Below, piece by piece: positions 1 to 8,563 of a DNA stretch of 32,454 nucleotides (the first letter of the stretch is position 1; every line of letters begins with the position of its first letter). The stretch is from the NCBI GenBank assembly GCA_000435975.1, contig FR884114.1, positions 84,322 through 116,775 of the forward strand. Reading direction: 5' to 3'. The DNA is from Oscillibacter sp. CAG:241. GTDB lineage: Bacteria > Bacillota > Clostridia > Oscillospirales > Oscillospiraceae. The notes below the pieces were generated by a model. It saw only the letters and a program-made list of their open reading frames with translations. It was not told the DNA's origin and made no database searches. Both the position numbers and the translations under genes were made by a program.

Positions 1-576
1 GACGCTCCCCTGGACATGCGCATGGACCGCACCGCCGGCCTGACGGCCCGCACCGTGGTCAACGAATGGCCCTATGAGGAGCTGCGCCGCATCCTTTATG
101 AATACGGTGAGGAGCGCTATGCCCCGGCCATTGCCAGACGCATCGTCACCGCCCGGGAGGAAGCTCCCATCGAGACCACCGGCCAGCTGGTGGAGCTCAT
201 CAAAAGTGCCATGCCGCCCCAGGCTCTGCGGGAAAAGCAGCATCCGGCCAAGCGGAGCTTCCAGGCCCTGCGCATCGCCGTCAACGGCGAGCTGGACGAG
301 CTCACCGCCATGCTCCGGGCTGCAGCCCAGCGTCTGGCCCCCGGCGGCCGCCTGGCCGTCATTACCTTCCACTCTCTGGAAGACCGCATTGTCAAGAAAA
401 CCCTCCAGGAGCTGGCCACCGGCTGCACCTGCCCCCCGAATTTCCCGGTCTGCGTCTGCGGCAAGAAGCCCACGGTGCGTCTGGTGAACCGCAAGCCCAT
501 CGTCTGCGGCCCCGCAGAGCTGACTTATAACCCCCGTGCCCGCAGCGCCAAGCTGCGCGTGGCGGAAAAGCTGTAA
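1..576 (+). CDS. rsmH: 16S rRNA m4C1402 methyltransferase RsmH, 3' part
   Basis: Partial gene; the window opens in frame inside it. RsmH uses S-adenosylmethionine to N4-methylate C1402 of 16S rRNA in the ribosomal P site. The visible protein begins DAPLDMRMD, the conserved family segment about a third of the way into a protein of roughly 310 residues, so the SAM-binding N-terminus is missing. Other family marks are the ITFHSLEDRIVK block and the C-terminal NPRARSAKLRVAE block. A Cys-rich stretch (CTCPPNFPVCVCGKKP) before the C-terminus is common in Firmicutes RsmH. It is the usual first or second gene of the dcw cluster, normally after mraZ, which would lie outside the window. The stop is followed 54 nt later by ftsL. 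Confidence 0.95.
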   Translation, partial: DAPLDMRMDRTAGLTARTVVNEWPYEELRRILYEYGEERYAPAIARRIVTAREEAPIETTGQLVELIKSAMPPQALREKQHPAKRSFQALRIAVNGELDELTAMLRAAAQRLAPGGRLAVITFHSLEDRIVKKTLQELATGCTCPPNFPVCVCGKKPTVRLVNRKPIVCGPAELTYNPRARSAKLRVAEKL

Positions 577-630
577 ATTTTTCCCCCGTTTTCGGAAACG
601 ATTTCAACATATGAAAGGAGCTGCCCTACC

Positions 631-1191
631 ATGGCGGAGAACAAGAACAGGATGAATAACGAGCCGGTGTTCGGCAGCCTGGCTTATGACCTGAATACCC
701 TGAACTGGGAGCAGCTTGACGGCAACGCCGTCCGCCAGCCCCAGGAGCCCCTGCGCCGCCCGGAGCGGGATATCCGCCCCCAGCGGGAGTCTCGCCGCCG
801 TCCGGCGGCCCGCCCCCGGGAGCACGCCTCCCCCATTCTGGTGGGCGGCGTGGCCGTTCTGGCCCTGATGGTAGTGGTGCTGATGATGGGCTATGTGAAG
901 CTGACCCAGGCCAGCCACGACCTTACCGCCAAGCAGTCCCAGCTCCAGCAGGTCCAGGAGGAGCGCGTGGCCCTGGGCGTGGCATATGAAAAGGCCTTCG
1001 ACCAGGCCGCCGTAAAGGCCGCCGCCCAGGCGGCCGGCATGACCAAGCCTACCAGCGACCAGATCGAGTATATCGAGCTGGGCGGTGCGGATATGGCCGA
1101 GATCTGTCGTCCCGAAAGCACCGGACCCCTGGCCCAGGCATGGACCTGGCTCAAGGACGGCATCGGCGCGGTGGTGGAATATTTCCGCTAA
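631..1191 (+). CDS. ftsL: Cell division protein FtsL-like, bitopic membrane protein
   Basis: Protein of 186 residues with a long basic, Pro/Arg-rich cytoplasmic N-terminus (1-68), one transmembrane helix (about 69-88) and a short coiled-coil-like region (about 92-125). This is the topology of FtsL, which joins FtsQ/DivIB and DivIC at the septum and activates the FtsW/PBP pair. The sequence is too divergent for motif-level identification; the call rests on topology and on its place between rsmH and the class B PBP gene. The ATG at 631 follows a clear GAAAGGAG ribosome site at 613-620. The cytoplasmic tail is longer than in Bacillus FtsL. The product is acidic and Ala-rich after the coiled coil. 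A generic septum formation initiator-like protein is the main alternative. Confidence 0.8.
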   Translation: MAENKNRMNNEPVFGSLAYDLNTLNWEQLDGNAVRQPQEPLRRPERDIRPQRESRRRPAARPREHASPILVGGVAVLALMVVVLMMGYVKLTQASHDLTAKQSQLQQVQEERVALGVAYEKAFDQAAVKAAAQAAGMTKPTSDQIEYIELGGADMAEICRPESTGPLAQAWTWLKDGIGAVVEYFR

Positions 1192-1214
1192 GCGCCGCCA
1201 TATAGTGAAAACGC

Positions 1215-1248
1215 GCAAGGAGTGAGAAGGAAACTTCTTGCTCCTTGC
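1215..1248 (+). promoter_or_regulatory. 15-bp hairpin with GAAA tetraloop between ftsL and the PBP gene
   Basis: Positions 1215-1229 pair with 1234-1248 around the loop GAAA (1230-1233). Thirteen pairs are Watson-Crick and two adjacent pairs in the middle are G-U wobbles. No T-run follows, so it is not a standard intrinsic terminator. It ends 15 nt before the ribosome site of the PBP gene (AAGGAG, 1265-1270), and its left arm contains another AAGGAG (1217-1222) that is buried in the stem. Likely roles are mRNA processing, stability or attenuation within the dcw transcript; this is inference. Confidence 0.7.
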
Positions 1249-1276
1249 CTTGGCATTCCGGCGGAAGGAGACACCC

Positions 1277-3646
1277 ATGTTCAGTCGCAGAAAGAGAACC
1301 CCCCGATCCCAGTCCCAGCGGCCCCAGGCCGCCCCCGGCAAGCCCCAGGCCCCTGGCCGCCCGCCGGAGTTCTACGCCCGGCAGGCCACCCGCACCGTCC
1401 GCAGCCGCACCTTCTGGCTGATGCTGGTCATGGGCATCCTGGTGTTCGTGATCCTGTTTTTCCAGCTGTACCACCTTCAGATCACCCGGCATAAGGAGCT
1501 CCAGACCAAGGCTCTGGACCAGCAAACCCGCCAGACGGTGGTCTCCGCCTTCCGGGGCACCATCTACGACCGCAACGGCAGCCAGCTGGCGGTATCCGTG
1601 TCCACGGAGGACGTTGTGATGTCCCCCTACCACATGAAAAAGCAGCTGGATGATGAGGCAGAGCGGCTGGAGAAGATCCGCCTGGAAAACGCCCAGTTGA
1701 AAAAGGGCGAGACGCCTCAGTCCGAGGACACAACGGTTCTTTGGGACTATGACTCCCTGGCCGCCAGCCTGGCTGATATCCTGGGCATATCCCAGGACGA
1801 CGTCAGGGAGCGCATGAACAACACCGACTCGCAGTATGAACTTCTGGCCAAAAAAGTGGATGAGGATACGGCAAACCAGATCCGTCAGCTCATCAATGAT
1901 TTGAACGTTGAGGGGCTGGACCTGACTGCAACATCCAAGCGGGTGTACCCCTACGGTTCCCTGGCCTCTCATGTTCTGGGCTTTGTGGGCACCGACAACA
2001 CCGGCCTGTACGGCCTGGAGTCCCGCTATGACAAATATCTCCAGGGCCAGACCGGCCTGGTGGTCACCGCCAAGGACGAACGGGGCAATCCCCTTCCCTA
2101 TGAATACGAGCAGTATTTCGCCGCCCAGAGCGGTCAGGACCTGGTCCTGACCCTGGACGCCAACGTCCAGTATTACCTGGAAAAATATGTAGGTGAAATG
2201 GCCGATAAATACGGCGCGGAGAACGGCGCCACCGGCATCGTCATGGACGTCAAGACCGGCGGCGTTCTGGGGATGGTGTCCTACCCCACCTATGACCTCA
2301 ATAACGCCTTTACCGTCCAGAACGACCTGTTCAAAAAGAATCTCACCGACACCTCCGATCAGCTGCTGAAGCAGTGGCGCAACAAGACCCTCAACGACAC
2401 CTACGAGCCCGGCTCTACCTTCAAGATCCTCACCATGTCCGCCGCCATGGAGGAGGGGCTCATCAATATGAACACCACCTATACCTGCACCGGCGGCATC
2501 CATGTGTCCGACGCCACCATCCACTGCACCGGCACCCACGGCACCCAGACCCTGAAGGAGGCCGCGGCCCATTCCTGCAACCCCGCTTTTATCACCTTCG
2601 GTCTGCAGCTGGGCAACGAGAAGTTCTATGAATATATGAACGACTTCGGCCTCATGCAGGGCTCCGGCGTGGATCTGGACGGCGAGGCCAGCGGCGTGTT
2701 CGCCAGTCCCGAGAGCTTCACCCAGCTGGACCTGGCCTGCTACGCCTTCGGCCAGAACTTCAACGTCACCCCCATGGCCCTGATTGCGGCCCAGGCGGCC
2801 TGCGTCAACGGCGGCTATCTGCACGCCCCCTATCTGGTGGAGCAGATCGTGGACAGTGACGGCAACGTCACCTACCAGCATGACAACACGCCCGTGCGCC
2901 AGGTCATCAGCGAGGAGACCAGTGCCCATGTCCGGGAATGTCTGGAATATGTCGTATCCGACGGCACCGGCCGCAACGGCCAGGTGAAGGGCTACCGCGT
3001 AGGCGGCAAAACCGGCACCGCCGACAAGGGCCAGACCGGCGACCTGGTGGTCTCCTTTGTCAGCTTTGCCCCGGCGGACGATCCCCAGGTCATCATCCTG
3101 GTGACCATGGATACTCCCAGCCGCAGCGCCGGCACCTCCGTGTCCGGCGGCAGCATGGTGGCCCCTGTCAACAGCAAGATCATGGCGGATATCCTGCCCT
3201 ATCTGGGCATCGAGCCCACCTACAGCGCCGAGGAGCTGCTGGGCGCGGATACCACCGTTCCCTATGTCATCGGCAGCACCGTGGAGGATGCCAGGAGCCG
3301 TATGGAGGCCCGGGGCTTCACCTGCAAGGTGGTAGGCTCCGGCGGCACCGTCACGGACCAGACTCCTGCCGGCGGCGCGGTGATCCCCGGCAAGGCCACG
3401 ATCATTCTCTATGCCGGGGCCGAAAAGCCCAACACCATGTACACCGTTCCCCAGCTGGTGGGCAAAACGGCGGCGGAGGCCAACGTGGCCGCCACCAACG
3501 CCGGGCTCCTGGTGCGGTTCAGCGGCGCCACGCAGACCACCTCCGGCAATATCCGGGTGCTGAGCCAGAGCCTGGAGGCCGGACAGCAGGTGCCTGCCGG
3601 CACGGTGATCACCGTCCAGCTGGGCGATACCAATATGTCAGACTAA
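1277..3646 (+). CDS. Class B penicillin-binding protein with two PASTA domains (PbpB/SpoVD type)
   Basis: Septal peptidoglycan transpeptidase of 789 residues. A basic Pro-rich cytoplasmic start is followed by one membrane anchor (about 46-66), the PBP dimerisation region (FRGTIYDRNG near 95), and a transpeptidase domain with the three active-site motifs: STFK (Ser380, Lys383), SCN (433-435) and KTG (578-580). Two PASTA domains follow (about 661-722 and 728-786). ATG 1277 is preferred over an in-frame TTG at 1238 because GGAAGGAG lies just upstream and the TTG falls inside a hairpin. In Bacillus this locus carries both pbpB (vegetative) and spoVD (sporulation). Only one gene is here, so it may be the main division PBP, a SpoVD, or serve both roles. 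Its partner is FtsW, encoded downstream. Confidence 0.95.
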   Translation: MFSRRKRTPRSQSQRPQAAPGKPQAPGRPPEFYARQATRTVRSRTFWLMLVMGILVFVILFFQLYHLQITRHKELQTKALDQQTRQTVVSAFRGTIYDRNGSQLAVSVSTEDVVMSPYHMKKQLDDEAERLEKIRLENAQLKKGETPQSEDTTVLWDYDSLAASLADILGISQDDVRERMNNTDSQYELLAKKVDEDTANQIRQLINDLNVEGLDLTATSKRVYPYGSLASHVLGFVGTDNTGLYGLESRYDKYLQGQTGLVVTAKDERGNPLPYEYEQYFAAQSGQDLVLTLDANVQYYLEKYVGEMADKYGAENGATGIVMDVKTGGVLGMVSYPTYDLNNAFTVQNDLFKKNLTDTSDQLLKQWRNKTLNDTYEPGSTFKILTMSAAMEEGLINMNTTYTCTGGIHVSDATIHCTGTHGTQTLKEAAAHSCNPAFITFGLQLGNEKFYEYMNDFGLMQGSGVDLDGEASGVFASPESFTQLDLACYAFGQNFNVTPMALIAAQAACVNGGYLHAPYLVEQIVDSDGNVTYQHDNTPVRQVISEETSAHVRECLEYVVSDGTGRNGQVKGYRVGGKTGTADKGQTGDLVVSFVSFAPADDPQVIILVTMDTPSRSAGTSVSGGSMVAPVNSKIMADILPYLGIEPTYSAEELLGADTTVPYVIGSTVEDARSRMEARGFTCKVVGSGGTVTDQTPAGGAVIPGKATIILYAGAEKPNTMYTVPQLVGKTAAEANVAATNAGLLVRFSGATQTTSGNIRVLSQSLEAGQQVPAGTVITVQLGDTNMSD

Positions 3647-3664
3647 GGGAAAGGAGTCCCCTCT

Positions 3665-5092
3665 GTGGATCTGCGGGACCTGCTGGCAGGCGTTCCCATC
3701 CGGGACGCATCGCCGGACCTGCCCCGGGACGTCACCGGCGCAGGCTATGATTCCCACACGATACAGCCCGGTCAGGCGTTTGTGGCCATCCACGGCGCCG
3801 CCGCCGACGGCCACGACTATACGGCTCTGGCCCGGCAGCGGGGCGCAGCCTGCGCCATATCCACCCATCCGGTGGAGGGCCTGCCCTACGTCATTGTCCC
3901 CGACACCCGGCAGGCCCTGGCCCGGATGGCCGGAAACTTCTTCCGCCACCCGGACCGGGAGCTGCACCTCATCGGCGTCACCGGCACCAACGGAAAAACC
4001 TCCGTGGCCTGGCTGACGGCAGGCATGCTCCAGACCCTGGGCATACGGACCGGTCTCATGGGCACCAACGGCTGCCGCATCGGGGACACGGTCCTCCCCT
4101 CCCGCCGCACCACCCCCGAATCCTGGGAGGTGCAGCGTCTGCTGCGGCAAATGGCCGATTCTGGGTGCACCTACGCGGTGATGGAGGTATCCTCCCACGC
4201 ATTGGCACTTGACCGCGTCTGCGGCTTGGCGTATACTATAGCCGCTTTCACCAATCTCAGCCGGGACCACCTGGACTTTCACGGCACCATGGACCGCTAT
4301 GCGCAGGCAAAGTCCGCACTGTTCCGCCAGTGCGGGCAGGCCGCCGTGAACCGGGATGACCCGTGGGCCTCCCGCATTCTCCGGGGCTGCGTCTGCCCCG
4401 TGTATGGCTATGGCATCCGCAGCGGCGACCTGCGGGCCGAGGACGTGGTCCTCTCCCCCGCCGGCGTCCGGTTCACCGCCCGGGAGGGCGGAATCGCCTG
4501 TCCCGTATCCGTGTCCATCCCCGGACTTTTCACCGTGTACAACACCTTGGCGGCCCTGTCCATTGCCCGCCTGTCGGGCATTTCCCTGGCGGACGCGGCA
4601 AAGGCGTTGGGACAGTCCCGCTCTGTTCCGGGGCGGATGGAGCCGGTACCGGTGCCGGGGCGCGGCTATCGCGTGTTCATCGACTTTGCCCACACGCCGG
4701 ACGCCATGGAAAACGCCCTGAAAACCGCCCGGTCCCTGACCTCCGGACGACTCATTGCGGTGTTCGGCTGCGGCGGCGGCCGGGACCCCGGCAAGCGCCC
4801 CCTGATGGGCGCGGCGGCCTCCCGATACGCCGACTTGACGATCCTCACCTCCGATAATCCCCGGACGGAGGACCCGCTGGCCATTATCCGGGATATCCTC
4901 CCGGGCATCACCGGCAGCCATCAGGTGGTGCCGGACCGCCGGGAAGCCATTTTCCGGGCTCTGTCCCTGGCCCGCAGCGGCGATACCGTTCTCCTGTGCG
5001 GCAAGGGCCACGAGACCACCCAGGAAACAGACGGAAAGCTGCTGCCATTGGATGAAAGGCAGATCATTGCGGAATATATAAACGGAAGCTGA
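3665..5092 (+). CDS. murE: UDP-MurNAc-L-Ala-D-Glu:meso-diaminopimelate ligase MurE
   Basis: Cytoplasmic ATP-dependent ligase adding the third stem-peptide residue to UDP-MurNAc-dipeptide; 475 residues, normal for MurE. It starts at GTG 3665, with AAGGAG at 3651-3656 at proper spacing. The N-terminal UMT-binding domain is followed by the Mur ligase P-loop GTNGKTS (107-113, Lys111), the central EVSSHALALDR block, the HTPDAMENAL block and the C-terminal DNPRTEDP motif starting at Asp397. In this family DNPR marks meso-DAP rather than L-Lys specificity, which predicts DAP-type peptidoglycan. It lies 18 nt after the PBP stop and 31 nt before mraY. murF, often the next gene in other bacteria, is absent here. 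Confidence 0.96.
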   Translation: MDLRDLLAGVPIRDASPDLPRDVTGAGYDSHTIQPGQAFVAIHGAAADGHDYTALARQRGAACAISTHPVEGLPYVIVPDTRQALARMAGNFFRHPDRELHLIGVTGTNGKTSVAWLTAGMLQTLGIRTGLMGTNGCRIGDTVLPSRRTTPESWEVQRLLRQMADSGCTYAVMEVSSHALALDRVCGLAYTIAAFTNLSRDHLDFHGTMDRYAQAKSALFRQCGQAAVNRDDPWASRILRGCVCPVYGYGIRSGDLRAEDVVLSPAGVRFTAREGGIACPVSVSIPGLFTVYNTLAALSIARLSGISLADAAKALGQSRSVPGRMEPVPVPGRGYRVFIDFAHTPDAMENALKTARSLTSGRLIAVFGCGGGRDPGKRPLMGAAASRYADLTILTSDNPRTEDPLAIIRDILPGITGSHQVVPDRREAIFRALSLARSGDTVLLCGKGHETTQETDGKLLPLDERQIIAEYINGS

Positions 5093-5123
5093 CCACGTCC
5101 CCACGGGACGGGAAGGAGAGAAC

Positions 5124-6116
5124 ATGATGGAAATTATTCTGGCAGGCGTCGTAAGCCTGGCGATCACCCTGGCAGCCGGTAAGCTGCTGATCCCCGCCCT
5201 GATCCGGCTGAAGGCCGGGCAGAGCATCAAGGAGGTTGGCCCCACCTGGCACAAGGGCAAACAGGGCACTCCCACCATGGGCGGCCTGATGTTCATCATC
5301 GGCATCGGCATCGCCATTCTGATCCTGGGCTGGAGGGGCATGCTGGAGGGGAACTTCACCCACCTGTATGTCTATGTATTCGCCCTGGTATTCGGCGTCA
5401 TCGGCTATATCGACGACTATCAGAAGGTGAAGCATCACCACAACACCGGCCTCACCGCCCCCCAGAAGTTCCTGCTTCAGCTGGCGGCGGCCATTGCCTT
5501 CCTGTGTCTCATGCGGTACGAGGGCATGCTGAGCCCCAACCTGTATATCCCCTTCTTCAACACCCATCTGGTGCTGCCGTGGGTGGTGTATATGATCTTC
5601 GCCGCCTTCGTCATCATCGGCACCGTCAACGCCGTGAACATTACCGACGGCATCGACGGTCTGTCCTCCAGCGTCACGGTGCCGGTGGCCGTATTCTTCG
5701 CGGTGCTGGGCGGCATGTGGCAGGGCTTCGGCCAGCTGGGCGTTTTTGCCGGCGCTCTGGTGGGCGGCCTGCTGGGCTTCCTGTGCTATAACCACTATCC
5801 CGCCAAGGTGTTCATGGGCGATACCGGCTCCCTGTTCCTGGGCGGTGCGGTGGCAGCCCTGTCCTTCGCCTATGACATGCCCCTGATCCTGCTGCTGGTA
5901 GGCTTTGTCTATCTGTGCGAGACGCTGTCCGACATCATCCAGGTGACATATTTCAAGCTCACCCACGGCAAGCGGATCTTTAAGATGGCCCCCCTCCATC
6001 ACCACTTCGAGATGTGCGGCTGGAAGGAGACCAAAATCGTGGCGGTATTTGCCGCCGTCAGCGCCCTGTTCTGCGTTCTGGCTTATCTGGGCGTTATGGA
6101 TCGCTTCGGCGCATAA
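5124..6116 (+). CDS. mraY: Phospho-MurNAc-pentapeptide translocase MraY
   Basis: Integral membrane enzyme transferring phospho-MurNAc-pentapeptide from UDP to undecaprenyl phosphate, making lipid I. The 330-residue protein is almost entirely hydrophobic, in keeping with about ten transmembrane helices. Diagnostic motifs are present: DDYQK (97-101), NITDGIDGL (172-180), GDTGS (232-236) and the HHHFE loop (292-296). Two adjacent ATG codons (5124 and 5127) follow a GGAAGGAG ribosome site at 5111-5118; either may be used. It is followed by ftsW, without the murD gene found at this point in Bacillus subtilis. Confidence 0.97.
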   Translation: MMEIILAGVVSLAITLAAGKLLIPALIRLKAGQSIKEVGPTWHKGKQGTPTMGGLMFIIGIGIAILILGWRGMLEGNFTHLYVYVFALVFGVIGYIDDYQKVKHHHNTGLTAPQKFLLQLAAAIAFLCLMRYEGMLSPNLYIPFFNTHLVLPWVVYMIFAAFVIIGTVNAVNITDGIDGLSSSVTVPVAVFFAVLGGMWQGFGQLGVFAGALVGGLLGFLCYNHYPAKVFMGDTGSLFLGGAVAALSFAYDMPLILLLVGFVYLCETLSDIIQVTYFKLTHGKRIFKMAPLHHHFEMCGWKETKIVAVFAAVSALFCVLAYLGVMDRFGA

Positions 6117-6146
6117 CCAAAAGCATTTCGGAAAGGAGGGGAGCCC

Positions 6147-7373
6147 ATGGCCCTGCGCACAAGCAAACGACGTCCCGTGGGGACCTGGAGCGCCCAACGG
6201 CGCCAGGACGCCATGGAGCAGTCCCGGGAAGCCGCCCGGGGTCCTATGGACCTGCCGTTTCTGCTGCTGACGCTGCTGCTGACGGCTATGGGCATGGTCA
6301 TGGTGCTGTCCGCCAGCTTCCCCTCCGCCTACTACGAAAACGGCGGCAACGGCGCGTACTACTTCATCCGCCAGGGCATTTTCGCCCTGCTGGGCCTTGC
6401 CGTTATGTTCGCTCTCAGCAAGCTGAACTATCAGCGTCTGCGGGGCGTGGGCCGTCTGCTGCTGTGGGCGTCTCTGGCGCTGCTGGTGCTGGTCATCATT
6501 CCCCATAACCCCATTGCCATCACGGAAAACGGCGCCACCCGCTGGCTGGGCATCAAGGGCACCGTTCTGCGGTTCCAGCCCTCCGAGATCGCCAAGATCG
6601 CCGTGGTCATCTACTTTTCCGCCACCATCTCCAAAAAGCGCGAGAAAATGCAGACCTGGCGTCAGGGCATCTGGCCGTATCTGCTGATCCTGGGCGTTAT
6701 CGCGGGCCTTATGATGCTGGAGCCTCATCTGTCCGGCACCATCCTCATTGTCTGCACGGGCATCGTTCTGATGATCGTGGGCGGCATCAAGGGCTGGCTG
6801 ATCCCCACCGGCATTGCCGGCGTGGGTCTGGTGGGCACCCTGTACGTCACCCTGGTGAAAAAGGGCATCCTCCACTATGGCGAGGACCGCATCAACACCT
6901 GGCGGGACCCCTTCAACGCCGATTGGTACCGGGGCGACGGCTGGCAGATCGCCCAGTGTCTCATCGCCATCGGCTCCGGCGGCCTGCTGGGCGTGGGCCT
7001 GGGCAAGGGACGGCAGAAATTCCTCTACCTGCCCGAGGAGCACAATGACTGCATCTTCGCCGTGATCTGCGAGGAGCTGGGTCTGGTGGGTGCCTGCGTC
7101 GTCATGCTGGTGTTCGCCCTGCTGATCCTCCGGGGCTTCTGGATCGCCCTCCACGCCCGGGACCGGTTCGGCGCTCTGCTGGTGGTAGGCTTCATGACCC
7201 TCACCAGTCTGCAAACCTTTCTGAACATTGCGGTGGTCACGGGCCTGGTGCCCGCCACCGGTATTTCCCTCCCCTTCTTCAGCTACGGCGGCACGGCCCT
7301 GCTGTGCCAGCTGGCGGAGATGGGCATCGTACTCAGCGTTTCGCGGCAGATGCCTGCGCCGCAGAACGGATAG
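6147..7373 (+). CDS. ftsW: Septal peptidoglycan glycosyltransferase FtsW (SEDS family)
   Basis: Polytopic SEDS glycosyltransferase that polymerises lipid II at the division site with its class B PBP partner. 408 residues with about ten transmembrane segments after a basic cytoplasmic N-terminus of some 35 residues. The SEDS signature TGLVPATGISLPFFSYGG is intact near residues 365-382, and the extracellular ARWLGIKG-like segment appears as TRWLGIKG. The ATG at 6147 follows GGAAAGGAGG. Position between mraY and murG favours FtsW (or the sporulation paralogue SpoVE) over RodA. The stop codon TAG is part of the murG ribosome site TAGGAGG, so translation of the two genes is probably coupled. Confidence 0.93.
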   Translation: MALRTSKRRPVGTWSAQRRQDAMEQSREAARGPMDLPFLLLTLLLTAMGMVMVLSASFPSAYYENGGNGAYYFIRQGIFALLGLAVMFALSKLNYQRLRGVGRLLLWASLALLVLVIIPHNPIAITENGATRWLGIKGTVLRFQPSEIAKIAVVIYFSATISKKREKMQTWRQGIWPYLLILGVIAGLMMLEPHLSGTILIVCTGIVLMIVGGIKGWLIPTGIAGVGLVGTLYVTLVKKGILHYGEDRINTWRDPFNADWYRGDGWQIAQCLIAIGSGGLLGVGLGKGRQKFLYLPEEHNDCIFAVICEELGLVGACVVMLVFALLILRGFWIALHARDRFGALLVVGFMTLTSLQTFLNIAVVTGLVPATGISLPFFSYGGTALLCQLAEMGIVLSVSRQMPAPQNG

Positions 7374-7386
7374 GAGGCGCGGCAAA

Positions 7387-8505
7387 ATGAAAGTGATTTT
7401 TACCTGCGGCGGAACGGCAGGCCATGTGAACCCCGCCCTGGCTCTGGCCGGATACATGCGGCAGCAGGACCCCAAAGCCCGGTTTCTGTTTGTGGGCACC
7501 CCCGACGGTATGGAGCGCGACCTGGTGGAAAAGGCGGGCTACCCCTTCCGGGGCATTCCCATGGGCGGCTTTCAGCGCTCCCTGGGCCACGGCGGCCTGG
7601 GGCACAACCTGAACTCCCTGGCCATGTTGGCCAGGTCCCGCAGCCGTGCCCGGGCCATTCTCCGTGATTTCCGTCCCGATCTGGTGGTGGGCACCGGCGG
7701 CTATGCCAGCTATCCGGTGGTAAAATGCGCCGCCGGCATGGGCATCCCCACGGCGGTCCACGAGTCCAACATGGTCCCGGGCCTCACCACCAAAATGCTG
7801 GAGGGCTCCGCCGACCGCATCATGGTGGGCTTCGAGGAGTGCCGCCGGCACTATCGCCACCCCGGCAAGATCGTCGTCACCGGCACCCCGGTGCGGGGCG
7901 ACTTCTTTGACCTGACCCGTGCCCAGGCCCGGGAAAAGCTGGGCCTGACCGATGACCGGCCTCTGGTGGTGTCCTTCTGGGGCAGCCTGGGCGCCAGCCA
8001 TATGAACGCCCACATGGAGGATTTCTTCCGCCTGGAGGCGGCGGACGGCATGCCCTTCCACCACATCCACGGCGTGGGCAAAAGCGGCTACCCCGCCATG
8101 ACCGCCCGCCTGCGGGCAGACGGCCTGGACCATGTCCCCGGGCTGGACGTCCGGGAGTATATCTACGACATGGCTCCCGTCATGCGGGCGGCAGACCTGG
8201 TGATCTGCCGGGCCGGCGCCTCCACCATCAGCGAGATCACGGCCCTGGCCACTCCGGCCATCCTGGTCCCCTCCCCTTACGTCACCAACAATCACCAGGA
8301 GAAGAACGCCCGCATTCTGGAGCGGCACGGCGGAGCCGTGGTGCTGCTGGAATCGGAGGCCTCCGGCGAAGCGCTTTACCGGACGGCCCGGGACATTCTC
8401 CGTGACCCCCAGCGCCAGGCGGGCATGAGCCGCGGCATGGCGGAGCTGGGCATCCGGGACGCCACAAAGCGTCTCTATGACACCGTCATGAGCATCCGCA
8501 AGTAA
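7387..8505 (+). CDS. murG: Lipid II synthase MurG (GT28 GlcNAc transferase)
   Basis: Membrane-associated glycosyltransferase adding GlcNAc to lipid I. 372 residues from ATG 7387, behind TAGGAGG (7371-7377). The first glycine-rich loop is GGTAGH (8-13), the second TGGYAS, and the donor-binding C-domain has CRAGASTISEI and the VTNNHQEKNA segment, all standard for Firmicutes MurG. The third glycine-rich loop, usually GGSQGA, reads WGSLGA here (Trp198-Ala203). An upstream in-frame extension to 7228 overlaps ftsW and is not needed. Product feeds lipid II to FtsW/PBP. Confidence 0.96.
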   Translation: MKVIFTCGGTAGHVNPALALAGYMRQQDPKARFLFVGTPDGMERDLVEKAGYPFRGIPMGGFQRSLGHGGLGHNLNSLAMLARSRSRARAILRDFRPDLVVGTGGYASYPVVKCAAGMGIPTAVHESNMVPGLTTKMLEGSADRIMVGFEECRRHYRHPGKIVVTGTPVRGDFFDLTRAQAREKLGLTDDRPLVVSFWGSLGASHMNAHMEDFFRLEAADGMPFHHIHGVGKSGYPAMTARLRADGLDHVPGLDVREYIYDMAPVMRAADLVICRAGASTISEITALATPAILVPSPYVTNNHQEKNARILERHGGAVVLLESEASGEALYRTARDILRDPQRQAGMSRGMAELGIRDATKRLYDTVMSIRK

Positions 8506-8563
8506 CCCCCTGCCCCACCCCCTGCATAGGATAGCGGGAAAAAGCTATGAAAGGCGGGGGCAT

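Noticed and set aside
1238..1276. TTG start 39 nt upstream of the PBP ATG
   Set aside because: The TTG lies inside the right arm of the 1215-1248 hairpin and has poor ribosome-site spacing, while ATG 1277 has GGAAGGAG directly upstream.
1151..2929. Long minus-strand open frame opposite the PBP gene
   Set aside because: It is antisense to a gene with intact catalytic motifs; long antisense frames are expected in GC-rich DNA with G/C third positions. The same applies to 3638-5359, 5064-7499 and 29909-31942 on the minus strand.
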